DNA of 64,000 bases. Origin: Pelomonas sp937871895 (GTDB taxonomy: Bacteria > Pseudomonadota > Gammaproteobacteria > Burkholderiales > Burkholderiaceae_C). Positions 27,999 through 36,794 of this stretch are shown here, piece after piece (position 1 is the stretch's first letter; each line of letters starts with the position of its first letter). The stretch lies in NCBI RefSeq assembly GCF_046348265.1, contig NZ_JAXMEO010000008.1; one strand, written 5' to 3'. Under the pieces are notes generated by a model that saw only the letters and a program-made list of their open reading frames with translations, had not been told where the DNA came from and ran no database searches. The position numbers were made by a program, and so were the translations under genes.

Positions 27999-29585
27999 TC
28001 AGGCCACCTGTCGGCTCAATTGGACGGCAAGCAAGGTCAGGGCAATGGCGAAGAGGACCACCAGTCCGCCCGTACCCACCGCGAAACGCACCAGGTCCAC
28101 ACGTTGACGCGCACGGTCAGCGTCGGACACGAGTCGCGTCACCACGCCGAGGATCGGCAACTCCACTTTGGAGCGCAGATCGTTGGCATCGAAGAAGACC
28201 GGGCGAAGTTGGCTCACCGCAAAGGTCGTGAAGACGCCGGCAAACAGCGCAGCAGCCATCGCGCCCGCGAGCAGCAGCAAGCGATTGGGGGCCACCGGCT
28301 TGGGTGAGGCCCGTGGGGGTTCGATCACCTTGAAGTCGGCGATGCCGGAAGCCACGTCCAGCTCGCCCGACATGGCCGCCTGCTCACGCCGCTGCACCAG
28401 GTCTTCGTAGTTCTTCTTGTGAATCGCGTAGTCGCGGTTGAGCTGCGCCGCTTCGGCCTCCAATTGAGGCGCGTTCCGGACTGCGGCCATTGCGGCCGAG
28501 TAGCGGCTTGTGTATTCGTCCACTCGGGCACGGAGCGAGGCCACCTGAACCTCGGCCGTGGCCAGAATGCGCGACAACTCCTGTGCGGCAGCCGAACCGC
28601 CCGGGTTGCCTTGCGCCAACGGCGTATGAGCGGCCGCACGGCGAAGTTCGGCAACTTCCTTCTTGCGTTGCTCTTCCAAGTCCTTGATCAACTTGCGCAA
28701 GGCAATGACATCCGGATGCTGCTCGGTGAAACGCTGCAGCAGCGAGTCAAGATTGCGTCGCGAGTCGGCAAGGCGTGCATCGATTTCCGGCGTCGCCAGG
28801 TTGATGTTCGACTCCTGAAGGATGCTCTGCGTCGTCGAAAGTCCTCCGCCGCCCCGCTTCTCAGCCTCCAGTTGCGCACGAGCTGCATCTCGGGCATTCA
28901 TGGCCTCCCGGTACTCCAGCCGAGCCCGCTCCAGTTGGCTGCTCAACTCCGACAGATGGGCGGCCGCGTCCTTGCCATCCGGCCCAAGCCGAGACAGGTT
29001 CTTGAGCCGGAACTCCTTGAGCCGGCCTTCCGCTTCCTCGAGCTTGGCCTCGTAGGACTTGATCTGCTCATTGATGAAGGTGGTGGCCGTCGACGAGTCC
29101 TTGCGCGAAGCACCAAGGCTGTTCTCGACAAAGATCGACACCAAGGCCTGAACCACACGCTTGGCGGTCTCTGGCTCACTATCGCGGTAGCCCAAGGTGT
29201 ACAGGTTGTCCCGCCCCGTGCTTTGAATTGACAGGCTGGCCGTCACTTGGTCAATCGTGGCGTCCTGCTGCGCCTTGGACTGGTTCTTCAAGTCGAGGTC
29301 GGCCATGCGTACCAGCTTCTCGACATTCGGGCGCGAAATCAGCGTCCGGCTCAGCATGGTGACCTGCTGCTCGACGTTCGGCTGTACGGCCAGCCCGGAC
29401 ATCAAGGGCTTCAGAATCGATTGCGTATCCACATAGATCTTGGCGCTGGCCTCATAGCGGTCTGGCAGCATGAAGACCACGACCGCCCCCACCACCCCAG
29501 CGACCCAGGACACGCCCAAACCAATCCAGCGGTATTTCCACATCCGCTTGAAGATATTGAGCACCTGCCCAAGCAATTGATCCAT
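27999..29585 (-). CDS. Chain-length determinant protein, Wzz/GumC type, XrtA system-associated
   Basis: This 528-residue polysaccharide co-polymerase has an N-terminal membrane helix (WIGLGVSWVAGVVGAVVVFML, about residues 20-40), a long periplasmic coiled-coil region (residues about 165-400, with EAKLEEAEGRLKEF and QLERARLEYREAMNARDA) and a C-terminal membrane helix preceded by PPRASPKPVAPNR, the Pro-rich motif of Wzz. The second C-terminal hydrophobic segment near the end (LVVLFAIALTLLAVQL) is typical of the XrtA version. It links the periplasmic polymer growth to the kinase gene that follows 1 base later. Confidence 0.93.
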   Translation of the reverse strand: MDQLLGQVLNIFKRMWKYRWIGLGVSWVAGVVGAVVVFMLPDRYEASAKIYVDTQSILKPLMSGLAVQPNVEQQVTMLSRTLISRPNVEKLVRMADLDLKNQSKAQQDATIDQVTASLSIQSTGRDNLYTLGYRDSEPETAKRVVQALVSIFVENSLGASRKDSSTATTFINEQIKSYEAKLEEAEGRLKEFRLKNLSRLGPDGKDAAAHLSELSSQLERARLEYREAMNARDAARAQLEAEKRGGGGLSTTQSILQESNINLATPEIDARLADSRRNLDSLLQRFTEQHPDVIALRKLIKDLEEQRKKEVAELRRAAAHTPLAQGNPGGSAAAQELSRILATAEVQVASLRARVDEYTSRYSAAMAAVRNAPQLEAEAAQLNRDYAIHKKNYEDLVQRREQAAMSGELDVASGIADFKVIEPPRASPKPVAPNRLLLLAGAMAAALFAGVFTTFAVSQLRPVFFDANDLRSKVELPILGVVTRLVSDADRARQRVDLVRFAVGTGGLVVLFAIALTLLAVQLSRQVA

Positions 29586-29649
29586 ATTGGCTGGCCTTAT
29601 CGATGGCTCGAACGGATATTCACGTCAGGGACAAAAATCAGCAGGTCGG

Positions 29650-30258
29650 TCAGAAGAAGCTCTGCGGAATGACCAAAATATCGCCGGGGCGCATCATGAC
29701 GTTGGCTGACAGATCGCCCCGACGAATCAAATCCTTGAGACGAACACCGTACTGCTTATTGCCCTCAGCGGTGCGCATGATCACCGCCTCATTTCCTGCC
29801 GCAAAATCAGTCAGCCCGCCGACGGCAATCATCACGTCCAGCAAGGTCATCTGCTGCTTGTAAGGCAGGAACTGCGGTTTGGCCGCCTCGCCCACGACCC
29901 GAATCTGTTCGCTGTACGGGCCGACGAACGCCGTGACGATCACAGTCACCACCGGATCCCGCACGTACTTGCTCAGCTGCGCTTCGACTTCGCGCGCAAC
30001 CTGGACCGAAGTCTTCCCTTGCACCAGGAGCTCATCGACCAGCGGGGCGGCGATCTTGCCATCGGGACGCACAGGCACCGACATCGAAAGTTCAGGATTG
30101 CGCCAAACCAGAATGTTCAGCGCGTCGCCCGCGCCGATCACATAGCTGTAGTCTTTGGCGGCAACATCAGGAGGCGCTGGAAATTTGGTGCTCGAGCAAC
30201 CTGACAAGCCCACCAAAACGGCAACGAGCGACAAAAGCGAACGCACCCAAGGCAACAT
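29650..30258 (-). CDS. Polysaccharide export lipoprotein, Wza type, XrtA system-associated
   Basis: This 202-residue protein has a lipoprotein signal with lipobox LSGC (Cys21). The Poly_export/SLBB layout follows: SYVIGAGDALNILVWRNPEL, then VPVRPDGKIAAPLVDEL, and a second SLBB-like half with QIRVVGEAAKPQFLPY. It should form or gate the outer-membrane exit channel. It is short compared with Wza (about 380 residues) and lacks the C-terminal helix, which the XrtA family also lacks. It is the first gene of the long - strand run, so the operon promoter should lie in 30259-30655. A GGGGGTA ribosome site precedes ATG. Confidence 0.92.
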   Translation of the reverse strand: MLPWVRSLLSLVAVLVGLSGCSSTKFPAPPDVAAKDYSYVIGAGDALNILVWRNPELSMSVPVRPDGKIAAPLVDELLVQGKTSVQVAREVEAQLSKYVRDPVVTVIVTAFVGPYSEQIRVVGEAAKPQFLPYKQQMTLLDVMIAVGGLTDFAAGNEAVIMRTAEGNKQYGVRLKDLIRRGDLSANVMMRPGDILVIPQSFF

Positions 30259-30655
30259 GCTCTACCCCCAAAAGAAAGAAGCCAGCGTGAATCACGTTGG
30301 CAGATTGTCTGAATCGCGCGCTGGCGCTCGCCCTCTAAAAACGGGGTCGGACGCGAGAGCGAGGATGATGCCACAGGCATGCAGCTCTAGAGACCGCACA
30401 CCAACCTCACCTGAGGGGCGCCAAACGACATCACACCGGGAAGCGTCGACTTTCGCACGCACGCCCTGGCCCGACCGACGAGCGATGCCCTATTCGCTCG
30501 AATTGCGTCACGAGACCTGTGTCAAATCGCACCGCCGTCATTGAATTCACCTTGCACAGACGGGTGTTGAGGTCTCAACTTGCTCGCCCGAACATGAATA
30601 AGCTCTGCCCCGCATTCGATACATCTCACTGAACATATCAGCGGACCCAAGCACC
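30259..30655. promoter_or_regulatory. Divergent intergenic region of 397 bases between the export lipoprotein and nitroreductase genes
   Basis: No convincing gene is seen here. It must hold the start signals for two divergent transcription units. I could not find a clear sigma-70 or sigma-54 promoter by eye on either strand. The clearest feature is a dyad, GTTGAG-GT-CTCAAC, at 30566-30579, about 75 bases before the nitroreductase start, which could be a regulator site. Confidence 0.4.
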
Positions 30656-31744
30656 ATGCTCAACACAAGCACCTTGCACAGCATCTTGGACCTCGCCAGA
30701 TGGGCACCCAGCGGTGACAACACGCAGCCCTGGCGCTTTGAGCTGACCGGCGATGGTGGCGTCGTCATACATGGTTTCGATACTCGCACCACCTGCGTCT
30801 ACGACTTGGATGGCCACGCCAGTCAGATCTCCGTGGGCGCGATGCTCGAAACACTCAGCATCGCCGCGACACAATTTGGACTGCGCGCGATTGCCGCGCG
30901 ACGCGAGCACATCAGCGACGAGCGCCCCACCTTTGACGTTCGCTTTGTCGAGGACGCGTCACTGCCGCCCGATCCACTCGCGCCGTATATCCAGCAACGT
31001 CGGGTTCAGCGCCAGGCGATGCAAACCACCCCGCTGGGACAAGCGGCCGAAAAGGCGCTTGAGGCGAGTGTCGGCGAGGGATTCACCGTTGTCTGGCGAA
31101 GGAGCTTGGCTGATCGGGCGCGCCTTGCAAAGCTGTTGTTCCACTCCGCCAAGATTCGCTTGATCTGTCCCGAGGCCTATGAGGTCCATCGCGACGTGAT
31201 CGAGTGGAATTGCCAGTTCAGCAATACAAAAATACCGGATCAAGCCCTGGGTGCAGATCCCGCCTCACTGCGCTTGATGCGCTTCGCGATGGTCAGTTGG
31301 CAGCGCGTCAGCTTCCTTAACAGGTATTTCGCGGGCACCTGGGTACCTCGCATTCAACTGGACGCGCTGCCTGCCCTGCGATGTGGCACGCACTTTGCCA
31401 TCACCGCCCGGCAGGAGCCGCAAGGCCTCGACGACTACATTGCGATTGGCCGCCAGACGCAAAGATTTTGGCTGACCGCGACAAAACTGGGCCTTCAAAT
31501 CCAGCCGCAGATCACCCCACTGGTTTTCAGCAGATACGCGAACGCAGGTCGTCGATTCACCACCCATGAGCCCGCGATTCATCTGGCGGTGCAGGTTGCA
31601 GCAAAACTAAATGAAGAATTCGGACCCAGCTACCGCCGCATCGGTTTCATGGGACGAATCGGGTCAGGCAAGGCCGCCGAATCGCGCTCCCTCAGGCGCC
31701 CACTTGAAGAATTGCTAATTTCGGGCGAGCCCACCGTGGAATAG
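30656..31744 (+). CDS. Nitroreductase-like flavoprotein
   Basis: The 362-residue protein starts with ILDLARWAPSGDNTQPWRF, the FMN-binding opening of the nitroreductase fold (Ser-Gly-Asp-Asn-x-Gln). Two nitroreductase-like halves are visible, the second around GLDDYIAIGRQTQRFWLTATKLG and the end around RRIGFMGRIG. It lacks a signal peptide. The substrate is unknown; relatives of similar length are found in XrtA loci and as MoeY/ThiF partner proteins. It converges on the hydroxylase gene, with 23 bases between the stops. Confidence 0.65.
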   Translation: MLNTSTLHSILDLARWAPSGDNTQPWRFELTGDGGVVIHGFDTRTTCVYDLDGHASQISVGAMLETLSIAATQFGLRAIAARREHISDERPTFDVRFVEDASLPPDPLAPYIQQRRVQRQAMQTTPLGQAAEKALEASVGEGFTVVWRRSLADRARLAKLLFHSAKIRLICPEAYEVHRDVIEWNCQFSNTKIPDQALGADPASLRLMRFAMVSWQRVSFLNRYFAGTWVPRIQLDALPALRCGTHFAITARQEPQGLDDYIAIGRQTQRFWLTATKLGLQIQPQITPLVFSRYANAGRRFTTHEPAIHLAVQVAAKLNEEFGPSYRRIGFMGRIGSGKAAESRSLRRPLEELLISGEPTVE

Positions 31745-31767
31745 CAAGCCTCACCGGACCCAGATAA

Positions 31768-32457
31768 TTATTCCTTGTACTGCGTACGGAAAATTTTATC
31801 AAATATTGGGAAGGTTATATTGAAGTTGTAGCGCGACATCAGCCCGATGCGGTGATGATACAGATGCCCACGAGATAAATAATCTACAAATGGGATGCGC
31901 TTCAACAGGCCACCTGCCCTAGTATGGTAGGAAAAATGCAAGGCCTCATAGAGCAGATAGTAGGAATAGCCAACCAACGCGAATTGCCAACCTCGATCAG
32001 CACCAAAAACAAAACCAACCACCCCCGCTATCAGAGCAATTACCAAAGACAGCCCGACAAAAATATAATACGGCAAAATCGCCGCATAATAGTCCTCAGG
32101 TTGCTCGAAATAGAAATGCTCGTCAGCGTAAAAATTGTGATGGATGGTCACATGCTCATAAACCACGGGCATCAAACGCATCCGGTGATGCATGGGATAG
32201 CGATGCAGCCAGTACTCAATACCGTTCGCCACCAAAAAGTAGGCAGGCAGCGATATCCAGAACCAATCATCAAATGCTTCAATTCGCCAAACAATAAAAC
32301 CAAGGATTGAGAGCAAAAGCAAGAAAACTGCCAACACATACACCGTCCCGCTGGGGCGGCGCCGTACGCTTTCACGGAAGCTGGCCCGATATTCGTTTGA
32401 GCCAAATTTTGGCCCCCTATCCGGCAACTCTGGCATGTCAGTGCGCATGGCATTCAC
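31768..32457 (-). CDS. Fatty acid hydroxylase / sterol desaturase family membrane protein
   Basis: This 229-residue protein has about four membrane segments and the histidine clusters of the di-iron hydroxylases: HRYPMHHR, HVTIHHNFY, HFSYH and HLYHHR. Family members hydroxylate or desaturate fatty acids, sterols or carotenoids using O2. The DNA is clearly richer in A and T than its neighbours, and codon use differs, which suggests recent acquisition. Its place between the export genes and prsT points to a lipid or carrier modification linked to the EPS system, but the substrate is not known. It lies 12 bases after prsT's start-side neighbour stop order allows, that is, between the prsT stop (32470) and its own start (32457). 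Confidence 0.75.
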   Translation of the reverse strand: MNAMRTDMPELPDRGPKFGSNEYRASFRESVRRRPSGTVYVLAVFLLLLSILGFIVWRIEAFDDWFWISLPAYFLVANGIEYWLHRYPMHHRMRLMPVVYEHVTIHHNFYADEHFYFEQPEDYYAAILPYYIFVGLSLVIALIAGVVGFVFGADRGWQFALVGYSYYLLYEALHFSYHTRAGGLLKRIPFVDYLSRGHLYHHRIGLMSRYNFNITFPIFDKIFRTQYKE

Positions 32458-32469
32458 CCCATCGGGCCA

Positions 32470-35253
32470 TCAGTTGGCTGATTTCTGCAGCTTCTTCAGC
32501 AATTCATTGACTTCGGCTTGCCGCGGATACCGTGAGCCCTCATAGGCGAGCCGATCCAACTCTGCGCGAGCAAGTGTCAAATCGCCCGCCTTCAAAGCAA
32601 TCCGAGCCAAGGTCAGACGAGCATCTTGCAAATCAGGCGCCATGGATACAACCTGCCGTTGCAACTCCATGGCCTGCTTGATTTGCCCGGCCTCCGCCAG
32701 CGCTGCCGCATAGGTATCCATCACCGCAGGGACCTTGGGAGCCAATTTTCGGGCTCGCTCGGCATACTCCAACGCACCCGTTTTGTTCTGGTTCATCAGC
32801 GCCCATGCCATATTGTTGTTGGCATTGACATGCTCCTTATTCACCGCCAGCACCTTGCCGAATTCAGCTTCTGCCAAAGGCCAATCACCAGCGCGCATGG
32901 CGGTCGTGCCCACCTGGAAGACAAATTTGATGTCTTCAGGGTGCTTGGCCTCCCACTCAGCGGCAAATCGGCGCGCCTCGTCACGCTGCTGCATCTGACC
33001 CAGCACATCAAAGAGACGAATGGCTGCGGTGGTCGACGGCGTCTTGCTGAGAGAAGTTCGGAGCGCGCTGGCGGCGGCCGGCCACTGCTTTGAATCGATA
33101 TGAACGCTGGCTTCAAGCAGGAACCCTATTCCGTCCATCGGGCGCGCCGCTTGGATCTTCTTGGCCAAGGCCAGCGCCTCTTTGAAGCGCTTTTCCGCCG
33201 CGAAAAACTCTATTTGCTTGGCCTGCGCATCCAAGAGATTCGGGGCAACGTCCAAGGCCTTGCGCAACGCACCGATTGCTGAAGCCCGGTCGCCTCGCTC
33301 CAAATACAAATCGACCAGACGCATCTGTGGCACGGGTGAGTTTGGCGTGATGCTCGCAAGCTTCCTGAACGTGGTAACCGCCTGCAGGTATTCCCCCTTG
33401 GCACGCTGAGCTCGGCCCAATACGTCAAGCAGTTGGGGGTCATCTGGAATTGCGGCCACCGCCTCCTGCGCGACCTGCAAACCTTCCTTTGACTTCCCGA
33501 TGCGCAGTAGATATTCGGCGTAGGCAACACGGCCTTCGACCCGAGTTGGATTTTTAGCAACCACTTGCTTGAGCGTCTCTTCCACAGCCTCCTGGGGATC
33601 CCCCATGCGAGCGCGCAAATCGGCAATTGCCAATAGGGCGTACAGGTTCCCTGCATCTTTGGCCAGGATCGCATCAAACCGACTTTTTGCCGCCTTCAAA
33701 TCCTTGGCTTCAATATCCAGCGCCCCCAGAGCCCGGGCGGCTGGAAAATAGGTCTCGTCACGCTTGAGAGACTTCAAATAAGCCTCGCGCGCAGCAGCCA
33801 CCTCCCCCTTGGCGGCCATAACCTTCCCCCTCAGGTAAGGCGCAAGCGGGGATTTTTCATCCTTCTCCTCAAGGCGAACCAGGGCAGGCAAAGCGGTGTC
33901 GAGCCGTGCCTGCCGCAGCAGCACCGTAACCAAGGCCAAATCAGCAAAGGTGGACTTGTCGCTGCTGGCAATGCGCTCCAGTGCATCCAGCCCCTCGGCC
34001 GCCTGCCCTTGCGCAATGCGGCTCAGTGCCATCGTTGTCCGGATTTGAGGATCCGACGGACTGCTGCGCGCCGCACGTTCCAACAGGACTTGCGCCTTGG
34101 CCGGATTGCCTTCGTGCAGATAAGCCTCGGCAGCGATGGACAACGCATTTGCCGAAGGCTCTGGCAAGTCGAGCAGCGGCTGGAGCGTCCTCAACGCCTT
34201 GTCGGTATGACCCTGCCGCACCTGAATCTGCGCCAGCAAGGGTCGACTCGAGTCCATCGACGGCCCCGAGTTGACCGCCCGCGTCAAATAGCTTTCCGCG
34301 AGGGTCATTGCACCGCTTCGGTATTCAATCTCACCGGCCAGCAGCAGCGCCCTTGGATCCGGGTTTTTGGCCTTGAGCAGCGGTTGGGTCAAATCACGCG
34401 CCAAGCGCAGATTCCCTTCCAGATACTCGGCCTGCGCACGAAACAGCATCGCAATCGGACTGCGCGGCATCAACTTGCGCATCTGATCCAGCTGAGCCCT
34501 GAGCGCTGCCTTGTCACCTTGGCCGTAATAGAGCGCCAGCAACTCGGCGTGTGCACTGACGAGCGTCGGCTCAGACTTCAAGGCTTCACGTTGGCTGGCG
34601 ATGGCGCCAGGGATGTCTTTTTTGTAGTGCCGCAGCAAGACACCCTTTGCGTGCAATGCCTGCGCAAGTTGGGGCGATTGCTTGAGCACTTCGTCGATCA
34701 GCGCCAGCGCGGCCTCGGGTTTGCCTTCGGACCAAAGCATGTTTGCCAGGGCCGCACTCGCGACCGGGTGCTTCGGCACCGCCTGCAAAGCCGCATCAAT
34801 CGCCCGCCTTGCCGCTGGCGTATCGCCCTGCGTGGCCCAAGCCGCAGCCAGACCGACCTGAAGTTCAGCCATCGCAGCGGGGCTGTCAAACTTCTTGCCC
34901 GCGTAAGTCTTGATGGCCTCGTCGGCCCGGCCCATCGCCGTCAAAGCCTTGACGAGTTCAGGCACGACATCCGACTCCGCCTGCCCCTGCAGCAACGCCT
35001 TGCGCAATTCGACTTCCGCCTCGATGGGCTGCCCTGCATCGAGCAATGTTTTGCCCAGCAAAAATCTCACCGGCGCTGAATCAGCCTTTTGCAAGGCCTC
35101 CTTCAACGTGATCATGGCTGCGGGCTTGTCCCTCTTGGCAATCTGGCGCCGCGCCTCCTCGAGAGGGTCACCCCGACTCCCCCAATCACAGGCCTGCATA
35201 AGTCCAGTGACTGCGAGGACGCTCACCAAAACCCGAAATCTGCCTGTATGCAT
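32470..35253 (-). CDS. prsT: Large TPR lipoprotein PrsT, XrtA/PEP-CTERM system
   Basis: This 927-residue protein opens with a lipoprotein signal (lipobox LMQAC, Cys22). The rest is a continuous array of tetratricopeptide repeats, for example EAVEETLKQVVAKNPTRVEG, KEGLQVAQEAVAAIPDDPQL and DRASAIGALRKALDVAPNLL. Length and layout match PrsT, the large TPR protein of XrtA loci. It probably scaffolds polymer assembly across the periplasm, as AlgK and BcsC-type TPR proteins do. Its ATG at 35253 faces a 499-base intergenic region shared with the PEP-CTERM gene. The hydroxylase gene begins 12 bases after its stop in the same direction. Confidence 0.93.
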   Translation of the reverse strand: MHTGRFRVLVSVLAVTGLMQACDWGSRGDPLEEARRQIAKRDKPAAMITLKEALQKADSAPVRFLLGKTLLDAGQPIEAEVELRKALLQGQAESDVVPELVKALTAMGRADEAIKTYAGKKFDSPAAMAELQVGLAAAWATQGDTPAARRAIDAALQAVPKHPVASAALANMLWSEGKPEAALALIDEVLKQSPQLAQALHAKGVLLRHYKKDIPGAIASQREALKSEPTLVSAHAELLALYYGQGDKAALRAQLDQMRKLMPRSPIAMLFRAQAEYLEGNLRLARDLTQPLLKAKNPDPRALLLAGEIEYRSGAMTLAESYLTRAVNSGPSMDSSRPLLAQIQVRQGHTDKALRTLQPLLDLPEPSANALSIAAEAYLHEGNPAKAQVLLERAARSSPSDPQIRTTMALSRIAQGQAAEGLDALERIASSDKSTFADLALVTVLLRQARLDTALPALVRLEEKDEKSPLAPYLRGKVMAAKGEVAAAREAYLKSLKRDETYFPAARALGALDIEAKDLKAAKSRFDAILAKDAGNLYALLAIADLRARMGDPQEAVEETLKQVVAKNPTRVEGRVAYAEYLLRIGKSKEGLQVAQEAVAAIPDDPQLLDVLGRAQRAKGEYLQAVTTFRKLASITPNSPVPQMRLVDLYLERGDRASAIGALRKALDVAPNLLDAQAKQIEFFAAEKRFKEALALAKKIQAARPMDGIGFLLEASVHIDSKQWPAAASALRTSLSKTPSTTAAIRLFDVLGQMQQRDEARRFAAEWEAKHPEDIKFVFQVGTTAMRAGDWPLAEAEFGKVLAVNKEHVNANNNMAWALMNQNKTGALEYAERARKLAPKVPAVMDTYAAALAEAGQIKQAMELQRQVVSMAPDLQDARLTLARIALKAGDLTLARAELDRLAYEGSRYPRQAEVNELLKKLQKSAN

Positions 35254-35752
35254 CGAAGACCCTGAGGACGATGGAACACCTTGTTGACGACGCGCACGCC
35301 CGACAGCTCCGTCGGCAAGCCAGTCCCGTCAACGATCAAAGCATCGTACAGCGCAGGGCTTTGGCAGCGCGGCGAATCGAACCCGAGATTGGCACAGGCT
35401 GGAAGACAAACGTCACCTTTGCCGCGTGCGTCGCGTAGACGAGCCTTACTTTGGGCATGCAACCGGCCTGAGCGCGGCTTTCAGTCGGCCAAGCGCAACC
35501 TACCGTGATGCCGCGCGAAGCATGTATGGCGCGCCAAAGACAACGCCAAGCACCGCCGAGCGGTGTCGACATCTTTTACACAAGCCGACCTCATCCAGCC
35601 TTCCATCGCCAAGATGTCGCCCAAGCCATTGATATACAAGGTATTTTTTAATCTGGCACAGACGTTGCAAATCCCAGGCACGAGGAGAACCTTCACAGGA
35701 ACTTCTGCAAACTAACCCACAGGCTCTGCCTGCGGCCCACTTAGGAGAGATC
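35254..35752. promoter_or_regulatory. Divergent intergenic region of 499 bases between prsT and the PEP-CTERM gene
   Basis: No protein gene is supported here. The right part holds the sigma-54 promoter of the PEP-CTERM gene (35654-35669) and a leader of about 70 bases ending in an AGGAGAGA ribosome site before ATG 35753. The left 380 bases must hold the prsT promoter and probably binding sites of an enhancer protein, but I saw no clear motif on the - strand. A tRNA T-arm-like string near 35371-35390 does not pair into a stem. Confidence 0.5.
35654..35669 (+). promoter_or_regulatory. Sigma-54 (RpoN) promoter of the PEP-CTERM gene
   Basis: The site TGGCACAGACGTTGCA has the GG at -24 and the GC at -12 separated by exactly ten bases, and matches the consensus TGGCAC-N5-TTGCA at every conserved base. 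It lies 84 bases before ATG 35753, so transcription would start near 35680. PEP-CTERM genes in related bacteria are known to be controlled by RpoN with the PrsK/PrsR pair; no prsK or prsR is in the window. Confidence 0.85.
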
Positions 35753-36577
35753 ATGAATGCATTTCTGAAGACCGCGATTGCTGGTGCTGCTGCAGGCCTC
35801 GCACTCGCTGCGCAAGCTGTCGTCATTGACGACTTCAACAACCCTAGCCCCGGCAATCAAACCGTTCTCGACACGCAAATTTCGAGCACGGTTGGTGACA
35901 GCTCGTCGTACAGCGGTGCCGGTATTCTTGGCGGTCAGCGTGATTTGTACGTCATCAAGACCGGTATCGAGGATTCTGGCCTTGCTGGCGCCATCAGCGC
36001 ATCCGTAGAGAACGGCAAGTACTCGTTCAACTCGGGCTCCGGTCAGTCCGGCGTTGGCATCATCCGTTGGGATGGTTTGGCCAACACCGGCTTCAACCAG
36101 AACGTTGGTGACACGATCGCCACCAATCTGAGCAACGCTATCGGTTCGATCAACGGCAACGGTTTCGCTGCGACCGACCTGCAAACGACCGGCTCCGGCG
36201 CTTTCGTGCTGGACGTGATCAGCGCTGATGCTGGCTTCAACTTCACGTTGCAAGCCTTCTCCAACGGCGGCACGCAGTACTCGTCGTTCACGGCCGTGTC
36301 GGCCGGCGGCCCTGGCACTTACATCATCCCGTTCAGCGTGTTCTCGTTCGTGCCGGCACTGCAGTGCGCTGGTGGCGTGGCCTCTGGTTGCGCGGACTTC
36401 TCGCAAATCACTGCGCTGCAAGCCATCATCAACTTCCCGGGCGCTCCGGTGGTCGACGTTGACCTGCGTATCGACATCGTCGACAACGTGGTCCCCGAGC
36501 CCGCCGCTCTGGGTCTGGCTGGCCTGGCGCTGCTGGGTGCTGGTGTTGCCCGCCGTCGCGCTCGCAAGGCTGCCTAA
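35753..36577 (+). CDS. PEP-CTERM sorting domain protein (exosortase substrate)
   Basis: This 274-residue secreted protein has a signal peptide (MNAFLKTAIAGAAAGLALAAQA) and a beta-rich middle part that is low in Cys and rich in Gly, Ser and Asn. Its C-terminus is an ideal PEP-CTERM signal: VPEP at 247-250, a hydrophobic helix (AALGLAGLALLGAG), and an RRRARKAA basic tail. It is the predicted substrate of the exosortase at 19669-21210, which would cut at the PEP motif and anchor or release it. It has its own sigma-54 promoter and terminator, so it is a single-gene unit. The function of the middle part is unknown; a flocculation or matrix role is plausible. Confidence 0.93.
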   Translation: MNAFLKTAIAGAAAGLALAAQAVVIDDFNNPSPGNQTVLDTQISSTVGDSSSYSGAGILGGQRDLYVIKTGIEDSGLAGAISASVENGKYSFNSGSGQSGVGIIRWDGLANTGFNQNVGDTIATNLSNAIGSINGNGFAATDLQTTGSGAFVLDVISADAGFNFTLQAFSNGGTQYSSFTAVSAGGPGTYIIPFSVFSFVPALQCAGGVASGCADFSQITALQAIINFPGAPVVDVDLRIDIVDNVVPEPAALGLAGLALLGAGVARRRARKAA

Positions 36578-36624
36578 TAGCCCCCTTCGGCGGTGGTTTC
36601 GGCCACTGCCAGAGCAAATTCAAG

Positions 36625-36650
36625 AGAGCCGCGCAAGCGGCTCTTTTTTT
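36625..36650 (+). terminator. Intrinsic terminator of the PEP-CTERM gene
   Basis: A perfect 8-bp stem (AGAGCCGC / GCGGCTCT) with a GCAA tetraloop is followed directly by a run of T. It lies 48 bases after the PEP-CTERM stop and is a strong Rho-independent terminator on the + strand. Confidence 0.92.
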
Positions 36651-36794
36651 GTACTCAACAACTTGCAGGCGTTGCTCGCTGCACCACGAAACGCTGAACC
36701 TGCACGCCCGGCGCTTCGAAGTCACGGATTTTCGCAGTGGCCGCAGCCATGCCCGCCGCTGCGGCCGCCAGCCGCAGTAAACGGGAAGGGAACC

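Noticed and set aside
35365..35395. A string like a tRNA T-arm on the - strand (GGGTTCGATTC) near the prsT intergenic region.
   Set aside because: The flanking bases do not form the five-pair T-stem and no acceptor, D or anticodon arm can be drawn, so it is chance or a decayed relic.
35460..35500. Possible second sigma-54 promoter on the - strand for prsT (GG-N10-GC spacing).
   Set aside because: Only the GG and GC dinucleotides fit; the rest of both boxes disagrees with consensus, for example no TTGCA at -12.
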